Of a stretch of DNA of 64,000 bases, positions 34,795 to 44,211 are shown one piece after another. Made by a program: the position numbers and the translations under genes. How positions within the stretch are numbered: the first letter of the stretch is position 1; each line of letters starts with the position of its first letter. Under the pieces are notes generated by a model. It worked only from the letters and a program-made list of their open reading frames with translations, made no database searches and was not told where the DNA came from. The stretch comes from Sphingobacterium sp. JB170 (GTDB taxonomy: Bacteria; Bacteroidota; Bacteroidia; Sphingobacteriales; Sphingobacteriaceae), in NCBI RefSeq assembly GCF_900163865.1, contig NZ_FUKU01000013.1, forward strand, positions 62,001 through 126,000, read 5' to 3'.

Positions 34795-35520
34795 ATGAAA
34801 GAAACAACCTCTACACAAGAAAACTTTTTTGAAGGAAATAACCAACAAGAAAGCAAGCGATTAGACAGAAGACGGTTTCTGAAGGTCGCTGGAGCCGGTG
34901 CTGCAGGAATTGCGACATTAGGAATAATTAGTTGCAGCAAAGATGATGATCACAGTGGTCCCGACATGGGCGGCGAAGGCCTATATTTCGGCAGTGGCGA
35001 TATTGCTATATTGAATTACGCTTATGCCTTAGAACAATTGGAAGCTGCTTTTTATATAGAACTCGCAAATAAGCCTTATGGCGGAATTACAAATTGGGAA
35101 AAAACCTTATTCACGGACATCCGCGATCACGAGATCGCTCACCGCGAATTTTTTAAGGCTGCCTTAGGAGAAAGTGCGATCGCGAATCTGGAATTTAACT
35201 TCTCGGGAATTGATTTTTCTAACCGAGACAGCGTGCTGATGACAGCAAAAACTTTTGAAGACCTCGGTGTTTCAGCCTATAATGGCGCAGGATGGTTAAT
35301 TAAAAATGAAGCATATTTACTGCTAGCGGGCAAAATCGTTTCGGTGGAAGCAAGACATGCTGCCTTGGTGCGGGATCTCATTGATAATGGGACTTTTGCC
35401 AATTCGGAGGTTGTGGATGATGCGGGTCTAGACGTTGCAAACAGCCCGAGCATGGTCTTAGAAGCTGCATCCCCGTTCATTAAGTCGAAAATTGACGTTC
35501 GGGATTTACCAACCTATTAA
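34795..35520 (+). CDS. Secreted ferritin-like domain protein (first of two)
   Basis: A 241-residue protein with a twin-arginine-like signal (DRRRFLKVAGAGAAGIATLG) followed by a lipobox-like LGIISC near residue 48. The rest is a four-helix Ferritin_2 domain with the expected carboxylate/His pairs: ALEQLEAAFYIEL, TDIRDHEIAHREFF and VSVEARHAALVRDL. Such desiccation/stress proteins (Pcc13-62 type) may bind two metal ions; activity is unproven. The second copy starts 21 bases downstream, so both are in one operon. The sigma/anti-sigma pair on the opposite strand lies just beyond. Confidence 0.85.
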   Translation: MKETTSTQENFFEGNNQQESKRLDRRRFLKVAGAGAAGIATLGIISCSKDDDHSGPDMGGEGLYFGSGDIAILNYAYALEQLEAAFYIELANKPYGGITNWEKTLFTDIRDHEIAHREFFKAALGESAIANLEFNFSGIDFSNRDSVLMTAKTFEDLGVSAYNGAGWLIKNEAYLLLAGKIVSVEARHAALVRDLIDNGTFANSEVVDDAGLDVANSPSMVLEAASPFIKSKIDVRDLPTY

Positions 35521-35541
35521 TCACTTTAAACTTTTATCACC

Positions 35542-36369
35542 ATGAATTTATTTAACATATTTGATACGATAACCCAAGTTGACCCGGAGTTTAACGAGCG
35601 TGTCAGTCCACGCCGCGAGGCAATACGAAACATGATGTCTTTCGGTAAAAAGGTTTCTATAGCTGCTATGCCTTTTGTATTGAGCGATCTTTTCAAACAA
35701 GCATACGGACAAACACCAACAGATGTCAATGGGGTCTTAAATTACGCATTGACACTCGAATACCTTGAAGCAGAATACTATACCATGGGCGCGGCAGCAT
35801 CCAACCTCGTTCCATCAGGAAAACCGATGGGCGCTATCACAACCATACGTGATCACGAGGTAGCGCACGTTGCCTTTTTAAAACAGGTATTAGGAGACAA
35901 AGCTGTTTCTAAACCGACCTTCGACTTCACCGCTGGTGGTGCATTCGCTCCCGTGTTTAGTGACTATGACACCTTTTTGGCATTAGCGCAGGCATTCGAG
36001 GATACCGGTGTGCGCGCATACAAAGGTCAAGCTGCATTATTGAAAGGTAATCAAGTCGTATTGACTGCAGCCCTTCAGATTCACTCGGTGGAAGCTCGGC
36101 ATGCGTCCCATATTCGTCAGATGCGCAGGGCCCGAGGTGGCGCTGCAGCCGAACAAAAACCGTGGATAACCGGCGCAAATGATTCTGGTATTGGCGCCGC
36201 TGTAGACCCCGTTTATGCCGGTGAAGATACAAAAGAACAAGCCGGAGTCGATATCACGACACTGCCCGGTATTGAAGGAAAACTATCAATGGCGACAGCA
36301 ACACAGTCGTTTGATGAGCCACTATCTGCGCCAGCGGTGTTAGATATTGCAAAACTTTTCATAAAGTAG
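35542..36369 (+). CDS. Ferritin-like domain protein (second of two)
   Basis: A 275-residue paralogue of the gene 21 bases upstream. After an N-terminal segment with RREAIRNMMSFGKKVSIAAMPFVL, a possible atypical export signal, the ferritin-like helices show the same residues: LEYLEAEYYTM, TTIRDHEVAHVAFLKQVL and SVEARHASHIRQM. The insert rich in Ala/Lys/Asp (about 195-250) is absent from the first copy. An intrinsic terminator follows 27 bases after the stop. Confidence 0.85.
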   Translation: MNLFNIFDTITQVDPEFNERVSPRREAIRNMMSFGKKVSIAAMPFVLSDLFKQAYGQTPTDVNGVLNYALTLEYLEAEYYTMGAAASNLVPSGKPMGAITTIRDHEVAHVAFLKQVLGDKAVSKPTFDFTAGGAFAPVFSDYDTFLALAQAFEDTGVRAYKGQAALLKGNQVVLTAALQIHSVEARHASHIRQMRRARGGAAAEQKPWITGANDSGIGAAVDPVYAGEDTKEQAGVDITTLPGIEGKLSMATATQSFDEPLSAPAVLDIAKLFIK

Positions 36370-36396
36370 AGGGACATCAAATGTCTAGTAACCTTG

Positions 36397-36425
36397 GCCC
36401 GTGTCGAAAGATGCGGGCTTTTTTC
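36397..36425 (+). terminator. Terminator of the ferritin-like pair
   Basis: GCCCG (36397-36401) pairs with CGGGC (36414-36418) around a 12-nt loop, followed by TTTTTTC. It lies 27 bases after the stop and before the convergent anti-sigma gene. Confidence 0.65.
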
Positions 36426-36509
36426 GTGATCAATATTGCTCGATAAATAAAGGATTTGCGTTGTGCTAGACGCGTGGGAGATCCTTTTTAAAGGTGCCCA
36501 GCAGAAAAA

Positions 36510-37334
36510 TTAAATGTTACCGATAACAAACATATCAGAGAGCGTCGGTGTCGTGCTTCCCCCTGCCTTTTCTAAGGTAATAGCAAATGCCTGTGCGCCG
36601 GAAATTCGCTGCATTTCCAGTAAGGAGTTATCCGATATGGACAAAGGGAGAACACCTGCATCCACAGGCTTTCCGTCGATAATCGCCCATAGCTGATACT
36701 GCTTATCAGACGGTACGGTCGGCAAATTTTCTGCCGCCAGCAATACCTCTGATGTTTGTACATCCCAAAAGACGAGCGCCTTAAGTTCTGGATATTTTTC
36801 TACACCTTGAAGAGTAACCATTTTAACCGATGGACGTTGTAACATTGCCCACCGCTGATTCGCCTCGGCTAATGTCTTCTCGCTTTCCTGGTTGACTGCA
36901 TTCGCTTGTTGAAGATCCGCTATATTCTGTTGCCGATTTTTAAACAACATGATGTTTATCGCTAAACTGCCGACTAAAAGTACGGATGCTGCGATCCAAA
37001 GCGGTTGTAATTTGCGGGATTGCGGTCGAATAGTTTTGATTTTGTCAGTAGGATCTGTCGTTGCAAAGGCAGGGTCTGTTACCTGCTGGGTGACAGGCGA
37101 TTCGGCTTGGGAGGCAGAAATACGATCCCAAATCGCCGACTCTAACGATTCAGACGGCATTGTGGCCTGCTGGGAGGCCAAGTTTTCCAACGACAGTTCC
37201 ATATCGCGAATAGCTTGCTCCACTTCCGGATTTTTTTGACGCACACATTCTAGGATGCTAACCTCCTCTTCGGTGGCAAGCCCCAAAACATATGATTCAA
37301 TAATCCCGGACGATATGTATTCTTTAATATCCAA
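36510..37334 (-). CDS. RskA-type anti-sigma factor
   Basis: A 274-residue membrane protein. Residues about 1-110 form a cytoplasmic zinc-finger-less anti-sigma region (SGIIESYVLGLATEEEVSILEC is the characteristic start of the family), one membrane helix follows at about 110-130 (LWIAASVLLVGSLAINIMLF), a coiled stretch (NRQQNIADLQQANAVNQ) and a periplasmic RskA C-domain (VLLAAENLPTVPSDKQYQLW, PVDAGVLPLS). Its start is 2 bases after the sigma-factor stop, so the two are translated together. RskA holds its sigma factor at the membrane until stress releases it. Confidence 0.9.
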   Translation of the reverse strand: MDIKEYISSGIIESYVLGLATEEEVSILECVRQKNPEVEQAIRDMELSLENLASQQATMPSESLESAIWDRISASQAESPVTQQVTDPAFATTDPTDKIKTIRPQSRKLQPLWIAASVLLVGSLAINIMLFKNRQQNIADLQQANAVNQESEKTLAEANQRWAMLQRPSVKMVTLQGVEKYPELKALVFWDVQTSEVLLAAENLPTVPSDKQYQLWAIIDGKPVDAGVLPLSISDNSLLEMQRISGAQAFAITLEKAGGSTTPTLSDMFVIGNI

Positions 37335-37336
37335 AG

Positions 37337-37903
37337 CTACTGCTGTTCATTTAATATTTCTCGCAAATGAAGTAAGGCCGATCGTACACGTGTCTTCACC
37401 GTACCGAGAGGAATGTTGAGATTATCTGCAATTTCCTGTTGCGAATAACCTTGATAATACGCCATTTCAATGAGCTCCCGCCATTCCGGCTTTAGCCTTT
37501 CTAATACATTTTTCAAACCAATATAGTCTGTTTTCTCGTTCTGTTCTGTCTGAACAAAATTATGATTTTCGAGTTTATTTATGCCATCGGGAAGAGATTG
37601 GTTTTTTTGCTCATTTTGAACACCCTTTGACTTAATATAATCAATAGCGGCATGACGAGCGATGTTTATCATCCACGTATAAAGTCTCCCCTTTTTATCG
37701 TCAAATAGGTCTGCGTGATTCCATATTTTTACGAAGACGTTTTGGATGACTTCATCGGCATAATTTTTATGTAACACTACACGAATAACGACACCATATA
37801 ACGCGCCAGCATAATTATCATATAGATAATTAAAACCACGTCGGTCCCTCTTTTTGAGTAGAGCGATTAAGGTATCTTCTGCTATGTGGTGAATTGGGCT
37901 CAA
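37337..37903 (-). CDS. ECF sigma factor (SigK-like), TTG start
   Basis: A 188-residue sigma-70 factor: region 2 about 25-95 (LYDNYAGALYGVVIRVVLHKNYADEVIQNVF, RLYTWMINIARHAAIDYI) and region 4 about 130-180 (PEWRELIEMAYYQGYSQQEIADNLNIPLGTVKTRVRSAL). The only start before region 2 that fits is TTG at 37903; an in-frame TGA precedes it directly and there is no ATG until region 2. A -7 box at 37923-37930 gives a leader of about 15 bases, consistent with this start. It is the first gene of the pair with the RskA-like anti-sigma. Confidence 0.9.
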   Translation of the reverse strand: MSPIHHIAEDTLIALLKKRDRRGFNYLYDNYAGALYGVVIRVVLHKNYADEVIQNVFVKIWNHADLFDDKKGRLYTWMINIARHAAIDYIKSKGVQNEQKNQSLPDGINKLENHNFVQTEQNEKTDYIGLKNVLERLKPEWRELIEMAYYQGYSQQEIADNLNIPLGTVKTRVRSALLHLREILNEQQ

Positions 37904-37922
37904 TCAGTTGTCGTTATGCTCC

Positions 37923-37930
37923 CAAAAGTA
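37923..37930 (-). promoter_or_regulatory. -7 element of the SigK/RskA-like pair
   Basis: The minus strand reads TACTTTTG, an exact TAnnTTTG, 20 bases upstream of the TTG start at 37903. It supports that start codon. No clear -33 TTTG is seen. Confidence 0.45.
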
Positions 37931-38086
37931 ACATAATAAACCGTAGAATAAGTTGAATATGAAATTTTTCGGTTAACTTATTTTTTATTTTCTTGGTTTT
38001 ACTCTTCATGTTTACAGGTTTCACCAAAAGGTTAAAAATCAACGAACACCAACCCGCGTATGCTGGAGAGAAAATGAATCGATCGA

Positions 38087-38662
38087 TCAAGACGAAAACG
38101 AAGGCATCATCACCCGGTCAACAACATGTATAACGCCGTTGGATTGATCGACATCCCCTATGGTTATCTTGGCCTCATTTCCCTTGCTATCGCGTAAAAA
38201 TAGATCTTTATCCTTGGCCCATACAATAAGCTTTCCCCCGTGAACACTTTTAAGTTCCGCCTTGCCATTTCCCGCAGCAATTAATGCCCAAATATCTTGC
38301 ACCGTATAATAGCCCGCTACAACGTGATACGTTAACACATCGGTCAGCATTTTCTTGTTTTCTGGTTTTAACAAATTATCAACCGTACCACCTGGCAAGC
38401 CCTCGAAGGCGGCGTTTGTGGGTGCGAATACGGTGAATAGTCCCGCACTCGACAAAGTTTCGACAAGTCCCGCAGCCTTTACCGCGGCAATTAGTGTTGT
38501 ATGATCTTTGGAATTAATCGCGTTCTCAACGATATTCTTCGATGGGTACATCGTTGCTTCCCCCACAATCGCAGTCTTTTCTTTAATCTGTGCGTAGCTG
38601 CTACGGCTGGTTAAAAGCAGCGCGCCTAGCAGCACTGCTCCATAAATTGATGCCTTTTTCAT
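38087..38662 (-). CDS. Secreted fasciclin (FAS1) domain protein
   Basis: A 191-residue exported protein; the start at 38662 (MKKASIYGAVLLGALLLTS) gives the best signal peptide, and an ATG at 38683 is the alternative. One FAS1 domain covers about residues 45-190, with LSSAGLFTVFAPTNAAFEGLP, LLKPENKKMLTDVLTYHVVAG, ALKSVHGGKLIV-like text and the closing QSNGVIHVVDRVMMP. FAS1 proteins act in cell-surface adhesion. In mycobacteria SigK-RskA controls FAS1 proteins (MPT70/MPT83); the gene lies 183 bases upstream of the SigK/RskA-like pair, on the same strand. Confidence 0.92.
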   Translation of the reverse strand: MKKASIYGAVLLGALLLTSRSSYAQIKEKTAIVGEATMYPSKNIVENAINSKDHTTLIAAVKAAGLVETLSSAGLFTVFAPTNAAFEGLPGGTVDNLLKPENKKMLTDVLTYHVVAGYYTVQDIWALIAAGNGKAELKSVHGGKLIVWAKDKDLFLRDSKGNEAKITIGDVDQSNGVIHVVDRVMMPSFSS

Positions 38663-38735
38663 TTCTATTGTTTGTGTTTTCAATATCTACGACCGTTTTA
38701 ATATAACGGATTGCTCAACCGTAACTTTTTAATAA

Positions 38736-39242
38736 TTATTTAGCTATTCGGGGCTCAAACTCTAAAGAAATAGAATTCATACAATAGCGTTTACCCGTTG
38801 GTGCCGGACCGTCGTCAAAAACGTGTCCCAGGTGCGAAGCGCAGCGACCACAGCGTACCTCAACACGGTATATACCATGACTAAAATCCTCTTTGTAGAT
38901 AAGTCCGTCGGCTCTGAGTGGTTCAAAGAAGGAAGGCCATCCACACGTGCTCGAAAACTTAGACGTGGATAAAAAAAGGGCGTTTCCACAGACAGCACAA
39001 TAATAGGTTCCTTTAACATCAAACGTGTTATATTTCCCAGTAAAGGCCCGTTCGGTCTCCCCCAGCCGTGCTACGTGAAATAAATCGGAAGGAAGAATTT
39101 CTTGCCATTCCTCATTACTGATCGCCAGGGTAGCAGTATCCGTGCGGCTGTAATAAGGATTCCGCTTGTTGCCCTGACCATAACTTAAATAGATCGATCC
39201 CGCGATAAAAAATACGCATAGAAGTGTTCTTTTTGCTTTCAT
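38736..39242 (-). CDS. msrB: Secreted peptide-methionine (R)-S-oxide reductase
   Basis: A 168-residue MsrB with an N-terminal signal peptide (about 22 residues, SYGQG), so it repairs oxidised Met in periplasmic proteins. The domain begins near EEWQEILPSDLFHVAR and carries the zinc ligands CAVC and CGRC, the substrate text FSSTCGWPSFFEPL, and the catalytic Cys in RYCMNSISLEF near residue 155. The second recycling cysteine is presumably in the STCGWP stretch. It is on the same strand as the fasciclin gene, 53 bases from it, and fits a periplasmic stress role. Confidence 0.95.
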   Translation of the reverse strand: MKAKRTLLCVFFIAGSIYLSYGQGNKRNPYYSRTDTATLAISNEEWQEILPSDLFHVARLGETERAFTGKYNTFDVKGTYYCAVCGNALFLSTSKFSSTCGWPSFFEPLRADGLIYKEDFSHGIYRVEVRCGRCASHLGHVFDDGPAPTGKRYCMNSISLEFEPRIAK

Positions 39243-39464
39243 CCTCTTGTCTATAACTATAATACTATTTACGCGAACCGTTAAGCTTTGGATTTATCGC
39301 GGTGTTAAAAAGAGACTCTGAAAGGTCGAAAGTTCTCAACGGGAATATCATCTCCCAAAGAAAACCAATACAATTTTAATTCTTAAATTGTACCAGATTA
39401 ACCCATCGGATCTTTAACTGAAAAATATTCGCGATGTATAAACTGATATTAATATTAATGCGCC

Positions 39465-39977
39465 ATGTATTCGCTAATTGATGACGAGAGCTTTCGAGCC
39501 GTATTTAACAAATACTACGATAGAATATATTCTGGCTTTTTGAAAAAGACGGAATCGCATGAGCTTGCCCAAGATTTGACACAGCAGACGTTCATCAAAT
39601 TTTGGCGTTATCGTGATAGCTATAATCCGGAATTATCCGCCGAAATCCAGCTCTTTCGGAAAGGTAAATTGGTATTTATCGACTGGCTTCGTAAAGAATC
39701 AAAAGACCGGCAAATGATCAACACGCTCAAGCAACAAAATCGAATTCCTTTGACTGAACTATCAAGCGACCTCAAAGACTCCCTTAATAAAGCTATCGAT
39801 CAACTCTCCCCTATGCGAAAGGAAGTCTTTCGCTTAGCCTACATTGACGGATATAGCCATAAAGAAATTGCCAAGAAACTAAACGTATCGGTACGTACCG
39901 TGGAAACGCATGTTTATAAATCGCTCCAGCAGCTGCGCAAAGTATTAGCCTTGATATACATCTTTTTTCATCTGTAG
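39465..39977 (+). CDS. FecI-like ECF sigma factor (second SusCD locus)
   Basis: A 170-residue ECF sigma factor. Region 2 is about residues 10-80 (FNKYYDRIYSGFLKKTESHELAQDLTQQTFIKF, LVFIDWLRKES); region 4 is about 105-165 (SPMRKEVFRLAYIDGYSHKEIAKKLNVSVRTVETHVYKSL). It leads a FecR / SusC / SusD locus and probably activates it after signal from the SusC barrel. FecR begins 78 bases downstream. Confidence 0.92.
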   Translation: MYSLIDDESFRAVFNKYYDRIYSGFLKKTESHELAQDLTQQTFIKFWRYRDSYNPELSAEIQLFRKGKLVFIDWLRKESKDRQMINTLKQQNRIPLTELSSDLKDSLNKAIDQLSPMRKEVFRLAYIDGYSHKEIAKKLNVSVRTVETHVYKSLQQLRKVLALIYIFFHL

Positions 39978-40055
39978 AAAAAAAAATTTTATACCACGTA
40001 CGTAGTTTCGGTTTATTGAACGTATATACTATCAAGACTACCCAAGATATAAACC

Positions 40056-41060
40056 GTGAAAGAGGAAATTTTAAAGAAGTTTTTATCCAATAAATGCTCC
40101 TACAAGGAGTGTGAATCTATCGTGCGCCATTTGCTGACGCATGAGCAGGACCTGGATAAAATCCACATCTTCGAAAATATCCCGCACGAGGAACTAACCA
40201 CCACGCCACCTGAAACAAAGCAGGCCATCCTAAACTCAATCCTATCGCGCAAGCGAACACTGGTCACTCTCCAACAGTTGCTCGTGGCCGCAGCTATCTT
40301 GATTGCAGCCGCTTTCCCTTTTTACAAAATTGGATCTTTCGATACACTAACCTTCGAGGAAAACAATTTGCGAATCAGCCTTAAAAATGAAGGTATCACC
40401 AGCTACTGGCATCAGCTACCGGATAGTAGTCGTATAAAACTTGAACCGCAGTCTAAGGTCGTTTATTATTCGAATTTTCGTTCTAATCGATCGGTACAGC
40501 AAATCTACGGAAAGGCGACATACTACGTCCACCCCGATAAAGAGCATCCCTTCCGGGTAAACAAACACGGACTCCAAACCAAAGCGCTCGGAACAATATT
40601 TAGCGTCGCCGATTATGACAAAAACAATCTGGTTATCACGCTTCTTGAAGGCAAGATCCTCGTGAGCAACAAGGCTGACCAACGCGTGTTCCTGAATAGC
40701 CAAGCAACGCTCGTGATTAACAAAGACAATTTTCAATACCGCCTTGTAAATCCGCCAAAAACAAACTTTACAAACGCTTGGGAAAAAGAAAAGGAACACA
40801 GCAAATCGAACTTCCCGGCGAGCACTATTGCATGGTCAAATAAGGTTGTAAACTTTAAGAGCGTGAGTAACGCAGACCTGTTTAATATTATGGAGCGCCT
40901 GTACGCGGTAACCATCGATGCGACCAATCCAAATATCATAAATGGCACCTTCACAGGCGATCTCAAGCAGAATGAAAATATCGAAAACTTACTTGCGATT
41001 TTCTGCCAAATAAATGGCTGCGAATTTAATATAGAAGAGAATATAATTACAATAAAATAA
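40056..41060 (+). CDS. FecR-family anti-sigma factor (second SusCD locus)
   Basis: A 334-residue membrane protein. It has a short cytoplasmic N-domain, one membrane helix near 72-90 (LLVAAAILIAAAFPFY), a periplasmic FecR domain (SYWHQLPDSSRIKLEPQSKVVYY, IYGKATYYVHPDKEHPF, LGTIFSVADYDKNNLVITLLEGK) and a C-terminal DUF4974 domain (FKSVSNADLFNIMERLYAVTI). The SusC gene starts 41 bases downstream. That SusC has no STN domain, so how the signal reaches this FecR is unclear. Confidence 0.92.
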   Translation: MKEEILKKFLSNKCSYKECESIVRHLLTHEQDLDKIHIFENIPHEELTTTPPETKQAILNSILSRKRTLVTLQQLLVAAAILIAAAFPFYKIGSFDTLTFEENNLRISLKNEGITSYWHQLPDSSRIKLEPQSKVVYYSNFRSNRSVQQIYGKATYYVHPDKEHPFRVNKHGLQTKALGTIFSVADYDKNNLVITLLEGKILVSNKADQRVFLNSQATLVINKDNFQYRLVNPPKTNFTNAWEKEKEHSKSNFPASTIAWSNKVVNFKSVSNADLFNIMERLYAVTIDATNPNIINGTFTGDLKQNENIENLLAIFCQINGCEFNIEENIITIK

Positions 41061-41101
41061 GCAATACACCAATAACCATTTATAATTAAATCTTAATTGT
41101 T

Positions 41102-44100
41102 ATGAGAAGTAATCTAATCTACCCATTGCTAATTTATGGCCTATTGTTTCTTTTTCAACAAGCCGCTGCACAGTCCGGCCCCCAGGCTACGGGGAAGGTA
41201 ATAAGCAACGACGGGGTGGCAATCCCAGGAGCAACCATCGATGTGCTAAACACCAGCACGCAAAAAAAACAGACGTACAGCTCGGACGAAGACGGGCTAT
41301 TTAGTCTGACAGGGCTATCGACCGAATCGGTTTACAACATTTATGTACATCACGTGGGCTTCCAGCCCGATTCCATTCTGAACTTCGTTGCCAAAAATGG
41401 GCAAACCAACACCATTTTAGTGCGCCTAGCCATCGACGACACGCAGCTCGATGAAGTCGTCGTGATCGGTTACGGTACCGCCCAAAAGAAAGATCTAACG
41501 GGCGCCATATCGTCGGTGGACGGGAAAGATATTGCCGCGCGAAAAACGACACAACTATCCCAAGCACTACAGGGATCTGTTCCCGGCGTCATGGTTACGC
41601 GCAACAACGGTGCCCCTGGAGCATCTGCAACCGTGCGCGTGCGGGGCATCACTACCATCACCGACGCTGGAGTCAATCCCCTAATTATTCTAGATGGGGT
41701 TCCTATCAGCAGCATTGATCACGTAAACCCGAACGATATTGAAAATGTCACCGTGCTTAAAGACGCCGCGTCGGCCTCCATCTATGGCGCGCGCGCGGCG
41801 GCAGGTGTTATCTTAATTACCTCCAAGCGCGGTAAAGAAGGCCAGCTCGCGCTGGAATATAACACCGATATTGGCTTTGAAGCGCCGACTGAATTGCCCG
41901 AATATGTGGGCGCCCAGCGTTACTTGCAGCTGGTGAATGAGCTCCGCTGGAATGATAATAACAACAATGACAATAAATACCCAATCTATAGTCAAGAGGT
42001 AGTCGACAATTACCTCAGCCTAAATCAAGAGAATGCCAATCAATACCCCATCACCGATTGGCAAGAGCTCCTGTTAGACAAACGCGCACCGCGCCAAAGC
42101 CACCAACTGGCAGTCACCGGATCGGGTAAGCACCTGCAGACACGATTCTCGCTCGGCTACGACGACACCGACGCGCTATATGTGGGAAGAAACTATGAAC
42201 GGCTAACTTCCCGGATAAACAACAACGTCAAAGTAACCGACTATCTCTCAGCTGTAATCGACTTTAACTTCAAACGCACTACGGACAACCGTCCATCGAT
42301 CGACCCCATGTATAGACTCGGAATCACTGCCCCTATTTACGCGGGGCTTTGGGATGACGGGCGAATTGCTGCCGGAAAAGATGGCGACAATATATACGGA
42401 ATGCTCAACCAGGGAGGACAGACCAAATACCAGTATAACCAGCTGGGCGGTAAATTCGGAATTGACCTTGAGCCTATAAGTGGACTTACGCTGACCGGGG
42501 TCATCGCGCCGGTCTTTAATTTCGATAAAACAAAGGCCTTTAAAACCAAGGTACCCTACACCGCCTGGGATAACCCGGACGTGCCAGCCGGTTACCTGAA
42601 TGGCTACAACGCTACTAAGCTCTCGGAAACGCGGGTGGAAAGCTACCAGTACACAACACAATTTTTAGCCAACTACCAAAAAAGTTTGGGTAAGCATAAC
42701 CTCAATCTCCTTGGTGGCTATGAGTTCTTTTATTACTTCAATGAAGACATCTCGGCCTCTCGCGACCAATACCTATTGAGTCGTTATCCTTATCTCGATC
42801 TGGGTCCCCTGGAGTTTAGAGATAACAGCGGTAGCGCCTACGAAAATGCCTACCGCTCCTATTTCGGCAGGGCGATGTACAACTACGCCAACAAATATTT
42901 CCTGCAAGCGAACATCCGGTTCGACGGGTCATCGCGCTTCGCAAAGGAATACCGGTGGGGCACATTCCCCTCGATATCAGCAGGTTGGTCGCTCTCGGAG
43001 GAAAACTTCCTTAAAGACGTCTCTTGGCTCGACTTTCTGAAGCTACGCGCATCCTACGGAACACTGGGCAACGAGCGAATCGGTAACTACCCCTACCAGT
43101 CGCTCATCCAGTTCTCCAACACCGCACTTTTCTATCAGGGAACCGAAGCCGTGTCGGCCCAGTCTGCCGCCCAGTGGCAATATGCTATTCGCGATATCAC
43201 ATGGGAAAAGACACAATCGTATGACCTAGGGGTTGATTTCACTGGTCTAAACAGCCGTCTGAATGCCACCTTCGATGTGTACGAAAAAACAACGAGCGAT
43301 ATGCTGCTGGCCCTGCAGATACCTACCTACATTGGCTTCGACAACCCTAATCAAAACACAGGAAAGATGAATACCAAAGGATGGGAACTCATCCTGGGCT
43401 GGAAAGATAAAGTCGGTAAAGTAGACTACGGCATTTCTTTTAACATCTCGAACTTCAAATCGGTCATGGGCGACCTAGGGGGAACGGAGTTTTTGGGTGA
43501 TCAAATTAAAAGGGAAGGAAGCGAATTTAACGAGTGGTACGGGTACCGCTCAGATGGCCTTTTCCAAACCCAGGAAGAAGTGGCCGCCTCGCCTGTGCTG
43601 AACGCTAACGTCAAGCCAGGTGACGTCAAATATATCGACATCAGTGGCCCGAGCGGAACGCCCGACGGCATCATATCGCCAGAGTATGACCGCGTGCACC
43701 TAGGCGGATCGCTCCCGCAGTACCTCTATGGAGGACAGCTAAACGTGGGGTATGCGGGACTGTCGTTAAATCTCGTCGTTCAAGGCGTAGGCAAACAGAA
43801 CACCAGGCAGACCTCCGACATGCTTCAGCCCTACCGCGAGAATTGGGGTAATTTCTTATCCGTACTCGATGGCAACGCATGGAGCCACTACGCATCGCAA
43901 GAGGAAAATGAAAAAGCGAAATACCCGCGCTATTCAAACACCTCGGCCACAAATAACTATGCCATGTCAGACTTCTGGATGATAAACGGTAAATATTTCC
44001 GCTTGAAATCAGTGGGCGTACACTACGAAATCCCGTCGACCGTACTGCGTAAAATACACCTTAAAGGTTTAGGCGTATCGTTTACTGCAAACGACTTATT

Positions 44101-44200
44101 TACGATTAACAAATTCCCTAAAGGATGGGATCCCGAGATGACCTCGCTCACCTATCCGATAACGGCGACTTACTTATTTGGAATTAATGCTAAATTTTAA
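41102..44200 (+). CDS. SusC-family TonB-linked outer-membrane receptor
   Basis: A 1032-residue receptor with signal peptide (about 24 residues), a carboxypeptidase-regulatory-like domain (about 30-105), TonB box and plug (DEVVVIGYGTAQKKDLTGAI, ASATVRVRGITTITDAG, ILDGVPISSIDHVNPNDIENV) and a beta-barrel to the final Phe (LFGINAKF). No STN domain is present. It is followed 11 bases later by its SusD partner. The locus carries an oxidoreductase and two unknown proteins but no glycoside hydrolase. Confidence 0.95.
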   Translation: MRSNLIYPLLIYGLLFLFQQAAAQSGPQATGKVISNDGVAIPGATIDVLNTSTQKKQTYSSDEDGLFSLTGLSTESVYNIYVHHVGFQPDSILNFVAKNGQTNTILVRLAIDDTQLDEVVVIGYGTAQKKDLTGAISSVDGKDIAARKTTQLSQALQGSVPGVMVTRNNGAPGASATVRVRGITTITDAGVNPLIILDGVPISSIDHVNPNDIENVTVLKDAASASIYGARAAAGVILITSKRGKEGQLALEYNTDIGFEAPTELPEYVGAQRYLQLVNELRWNDNNNNDNKYPIYSQEVVDNYLSLNQENANQYPITDWQELLLDKRAPRQSHQLAVTGSGKHLQTRFSLGYDDTDALYVGRNYERLTSRINNNVKVTDYLSAVIDFNFKRTTDNRPSIDPMYRLGITAPIYAGLWDDGRIAAGKDGDNIYGMLNQGGQTKYQYNQLGGKFGIDLEPISGLTLTGVIAPVFNFDKTKAFKTKVPYTAWDNPDVPAGYLNGYNATKLSETRVESYQYTTQFLANYQKSLGKHNLNLLGGYEFFYYFNEDISASRDQYLLSRYPYLDLGPLEFRDNSGSAYENAYRSYFGRAMYNYANKYFLQANIRFDGSSRFAKEYRWGTFPSISAGWSLSEENFLKDVSWLDFLKLRASYGTLGNERIGNYPYQSLIQFSNTALFYQGTEAVSAQSAAQWQYAIRDITWEKTQSYDLGVDFTGLNSRLNATFDVYEKTTSDMLLALQIPTYIGFDNPNQNTGKMNTKGWELILGWKDKVGKVDYGISFNISNFKSVMGDLGGTEFLGDQIKREGSEFNEWYGYRSDGLFQTQEEVAASPVLNANVKPGDVKYIDISGPSGTPDGIISPEYDRVHLGGSLPQYLYGGQLNVGYAGLSLNLVVQGVGKQNTRQTSDMLQPYRENWGNFLSVLDGNAWSHYASQEENEKAKYPRYSNTSATNNYAMSDFWMINGKYFRLKSVGVHYEIPSTVLRKIHLKGLGVSFTANDLFTINKFPKGWDPEMTSLTYPITATYLFGINAKF

Positions 44201-44211
44201 TCAAGACCGTC

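Noticed and set aside
34584-34832. An 82-residue frame ahead of the first ferritin-like gene
   Set aside because: It overlaps the real start by 38 bases in another frame and has no signal or motif; the stretch is leader DNA.
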